Below are positions 35,478-43,608 of a stretch of 64,000 nucleotides of DNA, piece after piece (the first letter of the stretch is position 1; each line of letters begins with the position of its first letter). A program made the translations under genes and the position numbers. The stretch comes from Candidatus Adamsella avium (GTDB lineage Bacteria; Cyanobacteriota; Vampirovibrionia; Gastranaerophilales; CAJFVJ01), in the NCBI GenBank assembly GCA_904420445.1, contig CAJFVJ010000001.1:321266-385265 (forward strand), read 5' to 3'. The notes beneath the pieces were generated by a model, which saw nothing but the letters and a program-made list of their open reading frames with translations, was not told the DNA's origin and made no database searches.

Positions 35478-35684
35478 TTATTTGCCGATAGCTGCATTCA
35501 AGTCATCAATAAATTTGTTTATATCAACGCCGTGAACTTTTGCGCCTGCTTCTATATTTTCGAAACGGGCAGCAGCACAGCCGATGCATCCAAGACCGTA
35601 TTTTTGGAATACGCCGAGTGTTTCGGGATATTGCTGAACTGTTTCGATGATGCCCATATCTTTTGTTATAGGTTTGTCTGACAT
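35478..35684 (-). CDS. DUF1858 domain protein
   Basis: 68 residues. Matches the DUF1858 family of small proteins and domains: ITKDMGIIETVQQYPET, then GVFQKYGLGCIGCAAA, whose CxxC pair probably binds a metal or undergoes redox change. The family often sits with hybrid-cluster or iron-sulfur repair proteins (ScdA/RIC N-terminal domain is related). Start ATG 35684 with AGAGGGA seven bases upstream; the longer ORF begins without a ribosome site. Adjacent to nifJ but on the opposite strand; role unproven. Confidence 0.82.
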   Translation of the reverse strand: MSDKPITKDMGIIETVQQYPETLGVFQKYGLGCIGCAAARFENIEAGAKVHGVDINKFIDDLNAAIGK

Positions 35685-35753
35685 TTTTAATTCCCTCTTT
35701 TGTATAACATTATTCAATTATAATGTGTTTGCAATCAAATTGAAAGAGAAAAT

Positions 35754-36314
35754 TTATATTTTGAGATATTTTTTAGCACCATCAAACATTGAGTCTATGA
35801 GGTCTGCATTAACAAAGAGGTCTATTCCGCTTGCCATAAGATACTGGCGCATTCTTGCTTCCCAGTAAGGATATATTTCCTGCGGTTTGACTTTGAGCAC
35901 GTCGCAGATTGACTTCAGATATTCAAAGTCAAGAGGCATAGGAAGCGCACCTCTCCATATGTCAACTATTTCAGAGCGTTTTTGGCGGGGAAAATTTTTG
36001 AGAAATTGAACATTTGTCATATTGAGCTTTTTTTGTTTGTTTTGCAGGAATTTTACCCCGCTGTCGATAATCCTCGGTTCTCCGGAGGACTTATATTCGA
36101 CAAATTCTTCCGGCGGTACGCCCATAACTGTGGCAATTCTCTCGAGGGTGGTTGCACGTGTAGAAAATGGGATTGTGTTGTCAATCAAACTGTAGACATA
36201 AGAAAGAGTGACTCCTATCATCTGGGCGAAGTCTTTTTTATGTACATCATTTTTTGAGAGAAAATCCGTCAGTTTTTGGCTGCTTTCATTTTTTTGTGTT
36301 TGTTTTGTTTTCAT
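35754..36314 (-). CDS. XRE-family HTH regulator, two HTH-like halves
   Basis: 186 residues. The N-terminal Cro/C1-type helix-turn-helix is clear (DFAQMIGVTLSYVYSLIDN then RIATVMGVPPEEFVEY). The second half (VQFLKNFPRQKRSEIVDIWRGAL then LKSICDVLKVKPQEIYPYW, shown in part) looks like a second, weaker HTH_3 unit, so the protein may bind DNA as a pseudo-dimer. No ligand domain. Start ATG 36314 after GGGAGG; the upstream extension is not supported. Target genes unknown; possibly autoregulatory. Confidence 0.82.
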   Translation of the reverse strand: MKTKQTQKNESSQKLTDFLSKNDVHKKDFAQMIGVTLSYVYSLIDNTIPFSTRATTLERIATVMGVPPEEFVEYKSSGEPRIIDSGVKFLQNKQKKLNMTNVQFLKNFPRQKRSEIVDIWRGALPMPLDFEYLKSICDVLKVKPQEIYPYWEARMRQYLMASGIDLFVNADLIDSMFDGAKKYLKI

Positions 36315-36472
36315 TTTTCCTCCCAATTTATTTCTTTTTTTATGTATTTGAAATATCATAAAAATATATGGTGATTATATATAAATAGAACACTGACTTT
36401 TATTTGTAATTATCATATTGAATATATATGCAGATTAATTTTCTTTTCCCCAACCTGTGAGGAGCAAAAAAT

Positions 36473-37051
36473 ATGAAACTTATTGCAGGACTCGGAAATC
36501 CCGGAGATAAATACGAATTTACAAGACATAATGCAGGGTTCATTGTTGTTTCGAAGCTTGCTGAAAAGTTTGGAATAACAGGCAGGTTTGACAAAAAATT
36601 CAATGCAATTACCGGCAGAGGGAAGATTTGTGATGAGGAGGTTCTTATAGTCCAGCCGATGACTTTTATGAACTTATCGGGTGATGCGATTATTCCTCTT
36701 TTGAATTATTACAAAATGACCCATCATGACCTTCTTGTTGTTTTTGATGATATCAGTCTTGATTTGGGAGTTTTGAGGTTTCGTGCTAAAGGTTCTGACG
36801 GCGGTCATAACGGGATAAAATCAATTATCCGCAACCTCGGAGGAAAGAACGATTTTGCAAGGTTAAAAGTCGGCATAGGTCCTCAGCCGCCTTTTATGCC
36901 ATCAGAGAGTTATGTTTTGCAGAAGTTTGATAAGAGCGAAGAAAGCTTGTTATCAGAGGTTGCAAGCTGTGCGCTTGAGGCGATAGAACTCTATATTTCC
37001 AGGGGGATAGAGTTTGCAGGGAGCAGATTCAACGGGCATATCAAGTCTTGA
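36473..37051 (+). CDS. pth: Peptidyl-tRNA hydrolase
   Basis: Releases peptides from prematurely dropped peptidyl-tRNA. 192 residues. GLGNPGDKYEFTRHNAGF holds the catalytic His in RHNAG; FMNLSGDAI and FDDISLDLG carry the conserved Asn and Asp; GGHNGIKSI is the third motif. Ribosome site GAGGAG. Followed after 15 bases by an unrelated membrane-anchored protein, perhaps co-transcribed. Confidence 0.95.
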   Translation: MKLIAGLGNPGDKYEFTRHNAGFIVVSKLAEKFGITGRFDKKFNAITGRGKICDEEVLIVQPMTFMNLSGDAIIPLLNYYKMTHHDLLVVFDDISLDLGVLRFRAKGSDGGHNGIKSIIRNLGGKNDFARLKVGIGPQPPFMPSESYVLQKFDKSEESLLSEVASCALEAIELYISRGIEFAGSRFNGHIKS

Positions 37052-37066
37052 TAGGGCAATAAGAAG

Positions 37067-37720
37067 ATGTCCAAATCAGTGAAGTTTTTTATTATATTTT
37101 TTACCGGCATTACTGTTTGTCTTATAGGCGGATTGTTTTTTGTTGATAAAACATTTTATCAGCAAGAAATAACAATCCCCTACATTGAAGAGCCTGTTCA
37201 GGTCAATATTTCTGCAAATGAGAAGCTATCATTGTTTTTTGTTAAGAAATATCACGACTATGACATAATAATTACTCCTCAGGCTCGTTATAAAGTTCAT
37301 GCGGCTGTTTTGAGCAAACATCGTTATTTCTGGGGAATAGACGGTTATTTGGCTCCGTATGACCTTGCTCTTGGGTGGGGGAAATATGCAAAGAAAGAAA
37401 ATTATTCAAAGGTGATATTTCTTCAGTTCGGGCGCTGGTATTATTATTTTTATCCTTCGGCAGAGTTCTCTGATGCAGGGTTATACTCGGCGAATACTCA
37501 TGTTGTTCCCAGCAATGAGAAGGTTCTTGAAGGAATAAAAAAACTGAAAAAACACAATGAAGTTTATATGGAGGGTTATCTTGTCTATATAGAAGCAGCA
37601 ACCCCGAAGGGGAAAACGTTTACGTGGAATTCGAGCTTATCACGTGAAGACAGCGGTGATGGTGCCTGCGAGATTTTTTATGTTACGAAACTTGTGTCAA
37701 AACACGGAATATTTGAATAA
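37067..37720 (+). CDS. Membrane-anchored protein of unknown function
   Basis: 217 residues. N-terminal helix (about 5-27, FFIIFFTGITVCLIGGLFF) then an extracytoplasmic domain rich in aromatic residues (LQFGRWYYYFYP; SKHRYFWGIDGYLAPYDLALGWG in part). The segment PKGKTFTWNSSLSREDSGDGACEIFYV, ending with a lone Cys, is well structured and resembles a conserved hypothetical family in several bacterial groups that I cannot name. Sits after pth; the 138-bp MITE copy follows its stop. Confidence 0.65.
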   Translation: MSKSVKFFIIFFTGITVCLIGGLFFVDKTFYQQEITIPYIEEPVQVNISANEKLSLFFVKKYHDYDIIITPQARYKVHAAVLSKHRYFWGIDGYLAPYDLALGWGKYAKKENYSKVIFLQFGRWYYYFYPSAEFSDAGLYSANTHVVPSNEKVLEGIKKLKKHNEVYMEGYLVYIEAATPKGKTFTWNSSLSREDSGDGACEIFYVTKLVSKHGIFE

Positions 37721-37735
37721 CTAAAAAGAGGGATT

Positions 37736-37873
37736 TATATAGCAAATTCCACCAAAAATTTCCAGAGTAACGTCATACTGAGCGTTAGCGAAGTATCTAA
37801 ATAAAAAGGATTCTTCGGGCTAAAACTCTCAGAATGACGGACTTTTAATAGTATCTGTGGAATTTGCTATATA
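37736..37873 (+). mobile_element. 138-bp MITE-like palindromic element, copy 1
   Basis: Perfect 17-bp terminal inverted repeats (37736-37752 and 37857-37873, core AGCAAATTCCAC). Internally CGTCATACTGAG and CTCAGAATGACG form a second inverted repeat, so the whole element can fold into a long hairpin. No coding capacity. A second copy of identical length lies inverted at 44460-44597, about 88% identical by hand alignment. It ends five bases from the 3' end of the SpoIID-like gene and may act as its terminator or as an mRNA-stabilising stem. Confidence 0.85.
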
Positions 37874-37878
37874 GGTTC

Positions 37879-38760
37879 CTAAAAAGATGTGTTGAGTTTG
37901 CCAAGGCGTACATCTTTGTAGAAATAATTCAATATTTGATAAGCGTTGTATCCTTCTTTTGACATATTGTTGGCACCATATTGGGATAAGCCTATGCCAT
38001 GACCTTTTCTCGGGATGTTTGAGTCAAAAGACGGAACAGAGGCGAGAAAAGGCATATCTTTTGTCCAGCTTTTGCCTGAGTTGTTGGTATGTCCTCCTGC
38101 GCTTGCGTGGTAGTAGGCAGGGATGACTTTATTCTGATACATGAGCACCTGTCCGAGGGTTGACCTTACCGCAAGATTTGTTGACTTCGTTTCCGCTGAT
38201 GCTCCACCGTAGGCCTGGTCTTCCGGTGTGTCTTTGAGGTCGTAGCCTCTTGAACCTCTTTTTCCCATATTTGCGACTGCGTAGCTTCTTGCTGCGATTG
38301 CCTGTGCTTTGAGAGCTTCGATATTCCATTTTGAAGGCATCTCTGAGGGGACAACACCGAGGAGGTAATATTCAAGCGGGACATCATTTATGACGGTAAT
38401 TCCCCGCCCTCTGATTTGAGCAATCATATTGCCTCTGTACCACTTGCCTTTTGTGAAGATGAAGGCATTTTTATCGGTTGTGAATATCAGATTATTTGTT
38501 TTTGTTGTATAAAATTTTTTGTCATTGGGGAGTTTGATTGCTATGCTGTTGAAGTGTTTTTTAATGACATATTTTTTCATTGGTTTGAGCTCAATGATTG
38601 TTTTTCTTTTGTTTGCGTCAATGAGCCGTCCTCGCTGTGAAACAGCAATCACTATATCATTCTTGCCTTCCATAAGACCTATTCTTATTGCATAAGCCTG
38701 ATTTATGGTACAAAGCAGAATACAAAAAAATATTAGTATATTTCTGATTGCTTTTTTCAT
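37879..38760 (-). CDS. SpoIID/LytB-domain protein
   Basis: 293 residues with a signal peptide (1-24, ending INQAYA). The SpoIID domain occupies about 115-285: VPLEYYLLGVVPSEMPSKWNIEALKAQAIAARSYA (start and end shown here only in part) and HGIGLSQYGANNM. SpoIID is a lytic transglycosylase in sporulating Firmicutes; homologues in cyanobacteria and other non-sporulating bacteria are thought to remodel peptidoglycan. The 'PSEMP' motif with its catalytic glutamate is intact. Together with the GerMN protein at 25 kb it suggests a peptidoglycan-processing set. MITE copy 1 abuts its 3' end. Confidence 0.88.
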   Translation of the reverse strand: MKKAIRNILIFFCILLCTINQAYAIRIGLMEGKNDIVIAVSQRGRLIDANKRKTIIELKPMKKYVIKKHFNSIAIKLPNDKKFYTTKTNNLIFTTDKNAFIFTKGKWYRGNMIAQIRGRGITVINDVPLEYYLLGVVPSEMPSKWNIEALKAQAIAARSYAVANMGKRGSRGYDLKDTPEDQAYGGASAETKSTNLAVRSTLGQVLMYQNKVIPAYYHASAGGHTNNSGKSWTKDMPFLASVPSFDSNIPRKGHGIGLSQYGANNMSKEGYNAYQILNYFYKDVRLGKLNTSF

Positions 38761-38777
38761 GATTCCCGGTAATACTC

Positions 38778-39107
38778 TTAGTTAGTTTGATTTGGTATCT
38801 CTGTCGGATTTTGTTCTATTTTGTAGAGATAGTTGATTAGTTCTACTGCTATTTCTTTTTGTTCATTTTCTGAGGCATTTTGCAGATATTGAAATGCCTT
38901 TGAAACAGTCTGGTGGTAGTCATACCACCTTCTTGTAAATGTTTGGAATATCCTTGAAAGTTTTGAGGATATTTTTATGTTTCTTTTTTCCGCATTTTTG
39001 ATAATAAAATCGGCAGCATTTATTTGTACTTCTTTTTGCGAATTTCTTAACAAACTTATAGCTAAGCTCAATGTCGGGTCAATATCATACCATCTTGCCG
39101 AATACAT
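38778..39107 (-). CDS. Small protein with two RWYD repeats
   Basis: 109 residues, unrecognised family. It consists of two copies of a 45-55-residue helical unit: ARWYDIDPTLSLAISLLRN...EVQINAADFIIKNA and RRWYDYHQTVSKAFQYLQN...EKEIAVELINYL-like. The RWYD motif heads each copy. Soluble, no cysteines except in the discarded extension. The start ATG 39107 lies eight bases after AGAGGA. Sits just upstream of the SpoIID-like gene on the same strand (17-base gap), so probably one transcript. Confidence 0.62.
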   Translation of the reverse strand: MYSARWYDIDPTLSLAISLLRNSQKEVQINAADFIIKNAEKRNIKISSKLSRIFQTFTRRWYDYHQTVSKAFQYLQNASENEQKEIAVELINYLYKIEQNPTEIPNQTN

Positions 39108-39252
39108 ATAACATATCCTCTTTCTTTCCCTTCTTATAAAATAACTCATTTTGCTTGATGAATCAATACAATAAATGTTTTATGAATAGTCACTTTGACG
39201 GATGAAAAAAAACTCTTTTAAGTTGAACATGGAATATGTGAAGGAGAGTGGT

Positions 39253-39513
39253 ATGACTAAGGTAAAAATTTATACAACGAACTATTGTCCTTATTCAAGA
39301 AAGGCAAAAGCGCTTCTTGATAAACTCGGAGTAAATTATCAAGAAATAGATATCACTGATAATGAGCCTGAAATGCGTATTAAGTTGGGAGAGCTTACGG
39401 GAGGGGTTCAAAGTGTTCCTCAGATTTTCATAGACGGGAAGCTTCTCGGAGGATGCGACAGTTTATATGAGGCTTATGACTCAGGCGAATTAGAGAAATT
39501 ACTCAAGTTATAA
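39253..39513 (+). CDS. grxC: Glutaredoxin, CPYS type
   Basis: 86 residues of the glutaredoxin 3 type: KIYTTNYCPYSRKAKALLD has the active site CPYS rather than CPYC, so a monothiol mechanism; SVPQIFIDGKLLGGCDSLYEA holds the cis-Pro and GG-CD glutathione-binding motif. Start ATG 39253, six bases after AAGGAG; upstream in-frame ATGs (39202, 39229) lack ribosome sites. Followed by a hairpin terminator. Confidence 0.9.
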   Translation: MTKVKIYTTNYCPYSRKAKALLDKLGVNYQEIDITDNEPEMRIKLGELTGGVQSVPQIFIDGKLLGGCDSLYEAYDSGELEKLLKL

Positions 39514-39529
39514 TTCTTACAAAAGGAAA

Positions 39530-39560
39530 AGCCGGCGTACAAGCCGGCTAATACTTTTTT
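39530..39560 (+). terminator. Probable terminator of the glutaredoxin gene
   Basis: AGCCGGC (39530-39536) pairs with GCCGGCT (39543-39549); five bases later a run of six T's (39555-39560). The gap between stem and T-run is longer than ideal. The remaining sequence to 39757 is AT-rich with no gene visible. Confidence 0.6.
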
Positions 39561-39757
39561 AGCTAAGAAGGAGTCAATAGGAGAAAAATAAACGAAAATA
39601 CAATTACATGAAATAATATTCCTTGAAAAGATATATTTTAAACAAATAAGTATATAAATATTACATACTTTTAACATATTATAATATATATGCTTATCAT
39701 TGTAGTTTTGGAATTTTTGTTATATGTTAGTGTACATATAAATAAGGAAACAAAACG

Positions 39758-40270
39758 ATGATGATAGAAATGTATGTAATGGGTGTGGCGCTTGATACAA
39801 GAACGGGTTCTCCGATTGTTGTGCTGAAAGACTTTGATGATAGAAGGGCTCTTCCGATATGGATAGGGTCAGCTGAAGCAAGTGCAATAATCAGAAAAAT
39901 AGAAAATATCAAAGTAATACGCCCCATGACACATGATCTTATTTGCACGCTTATTGAGCAAATGGGATATTATGTTGAAAAGATTGAAATTCATGATGTA
40001 AGCGAAGAAACTTATTTTGCAAATATTGTTTTGAAAAATGACGATGGAGATGAGAAGGTCATAGACTCCCGTCCCTCTGATGCGATTGCGATAGCATTGA
40101 GAACAGAAGCACCGATTTTTGTTTCACCTTCCGTTGTCGCAAGCGGCACTGTTTCTGCTAATGAAGAAAAAGACGAGCAGGAAACGGAAGAATTCAAGAA
40201 ATTTATTCAGGATTTGAAACCGTCTGATTTCCAAAAGCTGCTTGATGACCATGGAGAGTCAAAACAATAA
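39758..40270 (+). CDS. Bifunctional nuclease family protein (BFN/DUF151)
   Basis: 170 residues. The BFN/DUF151 domain covers about 5-130: VVLKDFDDRRALPIWIGSAEASAI and RPMTHDLICTLIEQMG and IDSRPSDAIAIALRTEAPIFV (each in part) are the family signatures. Plant and thermophile relatives show RNase/DNase activity; bacterial function is poorly known. The C-terminal 40 residues are acidic. AAGGA about 8-10 bases before ATG. Found widely in cyanobacteria and their relatives. Confidence 0.88.
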   Translation: MMIEMYVMGVALDTRTGSPIVVLKDFDDRRALPIWIGSAEASAIIRKIENIKVIRPMTHDLICTLIEQMGYYVEKIEIHDVSEETYFANIVLKNDDGDEKVIDSRPSDAIAIALRTEAPIFVSPSVVASGTVSANEEKDEQETEEFKKFIQDLKPSDFQKLLDDHGESKQ

Positions 40271-40351
40271 ATTTTGTTAAGGACATAGCAACTTTTTATT
40301 TTCATGGGAGTTATAATAAAAAGTTGTGCTTTAAACATTCAGAGGTTTTTT

Positions 40352-40633
40352 ATGAATATTCAGCCTGTAGGGTATAATTCTTATTCAAGGTCTTTCGGTT
40401 CATTTGCAGAGAAAAACGGCAATTTGAAAAAAGATGAAGAGAATAAATCTGCTGAGCCAAAGAAAGTCTTGAAAACTGCAGCTAAAGGAACTATTCTGGG
40501 AGCTGCCGTGGCGGCTGTCGGTTTAGGGCTGAATTTTCTTTATAAAATAAAAACAGGAAAGCTGATATTGGTCAGGACAGTTAACAATGCTGGAAGAGTT
40601 GTCGGTTTGTCTTTTGCAAAACTTGTGAAATAG
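40352..40633 (+). CDS. Small lineage protein with MNIxP start and one membrane segment
   Basis: 93 residues, unrecognised. N-terminus MNIQPVGYNSYSRSFGSFAEK, then a charged stretch, then a glycine/alanine-rich hydrophobic helix (about 43-62, GTILGAAVAAVGLGLNFLY) and a basic end. Start ATG 40352 lies six bases after AGAGG. The N-terminal pattern matches the protein at 30934-31611 (MNITPLNSSIVFSS). Could be a small membrane or secreted-system substrate; no evidence decides. Confidence 0.58.
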   Translation: MNIQPVGYNSYSRSFGSFAEKNGNLKKDEENKSAEPKKVLKTAAKGTILGAAVAAVGLGLNFLYKIKTGKLILVRTVNNAGRVVGLSFAKLVK

Positions 40634-40707
40634 TGAGTTTTTATTAAAAAAAATTAATAAAAGGCATGGTTCTTATTTTATTTTTGTAATTTTTTGGTTT
40701 TAATAAA

Positions 40708-40725
40708 ATTATTAACAACTATTAA
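40708..40725. repeat. Direct repeat ATTAACAA x2 upstream of the winged-helix gene
   Basis: ATTAACAA-CT-ATTAACAA, a 10-base period (one helical turn), about 95 bases before the ATG at 40820. Typical of a binding site for a dimeric or tandem regulator; the AT-richness of the region lowers its weight. Confidence 0.35.
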
Positions 40726-40819
40726 CAAATCCCCTTGATTTTAGCAATTTATTTTTTCAGCTGTCTTTTAGAATACAGTTAATTTAAAGTTATGTTCAAA
40801 TAACAGGAGTTGTTGTACT

Positions 40820-41239
40820 ATGAATTATTTGTCTAAAGAAGAAATAAGACAATGGCGAAGCTCTCTTGAGAAAATTACTCTTGAAGAATTTGCAAGAAGA
40901 CTCGGGAAACAGGTGGAAGAAAAGAAACAAACTCATGACATAGTTGATATGATAGTGAACAACGAAGCTATCTCAGCTACCCCAGAACTGCCTGCCAAAA
41001 AACCTCAGAAGGCTATTACGTTTAAGTTTACTTTCAAGAAAAAATTGACGGAACGAGAACAAAAGATTTTGGATTATCTGACAAAACATGTCAACGAGCC
41101 TGTGAAGGCTACTGATTTGGCATCTTTAATCGGCTTGCCGAGAGATTATGTCTACAAATATATCAGAAATTTGAGAGCAAAAATTGCTGAAGAAGTTCTC
41201 TTTAACTCGAATGAAGGCGGATTTTTGCTTAAGTCATAA
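40820..41239 (+). CDS. Small DNA-binding protein, winged-helix C-terminus
   Basis: 139 residues. N-terminal helical part (LSKEEIRQWRSSLEKITLEEFARRLGK in part) and a C-terminal winged-helix-like domain (about 75-139: LTEREQKILDYLTKHVNEPVKA, then LIGLPRDYVYKYIRNLRAKI, then a beta-wing ending GGFLLKS). The second half resembles the OmpR-type effector domain of response regulators without a receiver. Probably a transcription factor; targets unknown. AGGAG 11 bases before ATG. Followed by a strong terminator. Confidence 0.7.
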   Translation: MNYLSKEEIRQWRSSLEKITLEEFARRLGKQVEEKKQTHDIVDMIVNNEAISATPELPAKKPQKAITFKFTFKKKLTEREQKILDYLTKHVNEPVKATDLASLIGLPRDYVYKYIRNLRAKIAEEVLFNSNEGGFLLKS

Positions 41240-41274
41240 TTAATTCCTTTCTTATTTGATGACTTTAAATTAAC

Positions 41275-41306
41275 AAAAGCCTGCGAATTTCTCCGCAGGC
41301 TTTTTT
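41275..41306. terminator. Bidirectional terminator between the winged-helix gene and the ADP-forming acetyl-CoA synthetase
   Basis: AAAAGCCTGCG (41275-41285) pairs with CGCAGGCTTTT (41294-41304), 8-base loop, followed by T's. Serves both convergent genes. Confidence 0.9.
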
Positions 41307-41332
41307 ATTGCTATTTGTTCCGTGTTGTCTGA

Positions 41333-43495
41333 CTAACCGTTGCAAGAGCAGCAATCGCAGCAAGAACCGAGTTTTTCTTGAGCTTCGTTCATTCTTACTT
41401 TGATACGTCCGTCGACTGCTATTCCTTCGCCTGTTTTCTCTGAAATCAACAGCGGGTTGATATCGAGTTCGTCGATGAACGGGAAGTCTGTTACGAGTTG
41501 AGATAATCTCAGCAGTGTTTCCTGAATTTGGTCTATTTGAGCAGGAGTTGTGCCTCTTGCACCTTTGAGCAATTCATAAGCTTTAACTGACTTAATCATC
41601 TCTTCTGCATCAACGTCTGAAAGCGGAGCTATTCTGAATGTTACGTCTTTCATCGTTTCGATGAATACACCGCCCAAGCCGAACATCATCATCGGACCGT
41701 ATTGAGGATCTGTTGCGATACCGCAGACCATTTCTCTGTTCCCTTTGACCATTTCTTGAACGATTACGCCTTCAAGACCGTCGAGGATATTTCTTTCTTT
41801 GAGTCTTTCAATCAGAGCTGCATATTCCTGACGGAGGTGTTCTTCCGATTGAATGCCGACGATTACTCCGCCTACATCTGTTTTGTGAGAGATTGTTTTT
41901 GATGTAATCTTCATAACAACAGGGTATCCGATGCCGTTTGCAACATTAGCGGCTTCATCAACGTTTGTTGCAAGACCGTATTTGCAAGCTCTGATACCGT
42001 AAGCATTAAGAACATCAATTGACTCAAGAGTTGTGAGCTGTGCTCTTCCTTCTGAGAGTGATTTTTTGATTACTTCTGCTGCTTTTGCTCTGTCTACGTC
42101 ATAAACAGGGAACTTACCTTCCGGTCTGTTCATCCACTGTCTTTGTCTGTCAAGTCTTGTCATTGCTTCTGCTGCTTCTTCAGCATACATATAGAACGGC
42201 ATATTAACGTTCATGTTTGCAATTTTTGTGAAGAATTCGCTCTTTGTCATGAATACGCCAAGAATTGGTTTTTGAGGATTTTTGGCTTTAATTTCCATAA
42301 GCGCTTCAGCTACGTCAATATCTGCAAGACCAAGGAACGGAAGATAGATAACAGCAATCATATCAACGTTCTCGTCAGCTATAACAGTTTCAAGAGTTTG
42401 TTTGTAGTGTTCGATAGGAGCTGATGCAATCATATCAACAGGGTTTTTGACACTTGCTGCCGCAGGCAGGAAGCTTCTCAATTTATCTTTTGTAGCGTCA
42501 GATAATTTTGCCATTTGCATGCCTGATTCACAAACAGCGTCTGTTGCCATAATACCGGGGCCGCCTGAGTTTGTGATAATTGCAACTCTGTTGCCTTGAG
42601 GTATCGGACAGTTTGAGAATGCTTTTGCATTTGAGAACAGGTTTTTCAAAGAAAATTCTCTGATAACGCCTGATTGTTTTAATAAAGCGTCAGCTGCTTT
42701 ATCAGCACCAGCAAGAGAACCTGTGTGTGAAGATGCTGCTGAAGCACCTGCTGCAGAACGTCCTGCTTTAAGGGCAAGTATCGGTTTTTTCTTTGTTATT
42801 CTGCTTGCAAGTTTTCTGAAGTTTGCAGGATTTTGAATTGACTCCATATAGAGGAGGATTTGTTTTACTTCGTCGTCGTTTTCCCAGTATTCGAGCATTG
42901 TTTCGGCATTGATATCAGCCTGATTCCCGATTGATACGAACTGAGCAAAGCCGAGGTTCAAGTCTTTGAGAATATTCAAAATACCGCCGCCAAGAGCGCC
43001 TGATTGTGAAACGAAACCGATGTCACCTTTAACTGGTAATGATTCTGCGAATGTAGCATCCATTCTGATGTTGTCATCAGTGTTCAAAACACCTAAGCAG
43101 TTTGGACCTACGCATCTCATACCGTATGAACGGATTTTTTCGAGAAGTTGTTTTTCGAGTTCAGCGCCTTCTTTTCCTGTTTCTTTGAAACCTGCTGTAA
43201 TGATACATATACCTTTGATGCCTTTTTCATGGCATTGGTCAATTGTATCAAGAACGAATTTAGCGTTAACTACTATAACAGCCAGATCAACATCGCCGGG
43301 TACTTCGTTGATTGAAGTGTAAGCCTGAAATCCCTCGATAATTCCGCCTTTTGGGTTAACAGGGTAGATATTACCGTTGAATTTGTAATCTCTCAATCTT
43401 TGCATAATTTCTGAGCCGATAGTTTTCGGTTTTGTTGAAGCACCAATTACGGCAATTGATTTTGGCTTCATAATTGCGTCAATTTGTTTTACCAT
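41333..43495 (-). CDS. ADP-forming acetate-CoA ligase (single chain) with Cys-rich tail
   Basis: Converts acetyl-CoA + ADP + Pi to acetate + CoA + ATP, the last step of acetate fermentation. 720 residues: CoA-binding Rossmann domain (1-135, SIAVIGASTKPKTIGSEI), succinyl-CoA-ligase-like domain with the phospho-His region (about 140-460), then an ATP-grasp domain (about 490-700, GYPVVMKITSKTISHKTDVGGV). Alpha and beta parts are fused in the alpha-beta order. Unusual C-terminus: GSCCDCCSCNG with five cysteines. Ribosome site GAGGA. Pairs with nifJ upstream. Confidence 0.92.
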   Translation of the reverse strand: MVKQIDAIMKPKSIAVIGASTKPKTIGSEIMQRLRDYKFNGNIYPVNPKGGIIEGFQAYTSINEVPGDVDLAVIVVNAKFVLDTIDQCHEKGIKGICIITAGFKETGKEGAELEKQLLEKIRSYGMRCVGPNCLGVLNTDDNIRMDATFAESLPVKGDIGFVSQSGALGGGILNILKDLNLGFAQFVSIGNQADINAETMLEYWENDDEVKQILLYMESIQNPANFRKLASRITKKKPILALKAGRSAAGASAASSHTGSLAGADKAADALLKQSGVIREFSLKNLFSNAKAFSNCPIPQGNRVAIITNSGGPGIMATDAVCESGMQMAKLSDATKDKLRSFLPAAASVKNPVDMIASAPIEHYKQTLETVIADENVDMIAVIYLPFLGLADIDVAEALMEIKAKNPQKPILGVFMTKSEFFTKIANMNVNMPFYMYAEEAAEAMTRLDRQRQWMNRPEGKFPVYDVDRAKAAEVIKKSLSEGRAQLTTLESIDVLNAYGIRACKYGLATNVDEAANVANGIGYPVVMKITSKTISHKTDVGGVIVGIQSEEHLRQEYAALIERLKERNILDGLEGVIVQEMVKGNREMVCGIATDPQYGPMMMFGLGGVFIETMKDVTFRIAPLSDVDAEEMIKSVKAYELLKGARGTTPAQIDQIQETLLRLSQLVTDFPFIDELDINPLLISEKTGEGIAVDGRIKVRMNEAQEKLGSCCDCCSCNG

Positions 43496-43608
43496 TTTTG
43501 TTTCCTCTATTTCTTTTTAAAAAAATTTTTAAGTAAAAACTATATCTTTATTAAATTACAACCAAAGTGTCGTGTAAATAGCAAAAGGGAAAAAATCTTA
43601 CAACAATC

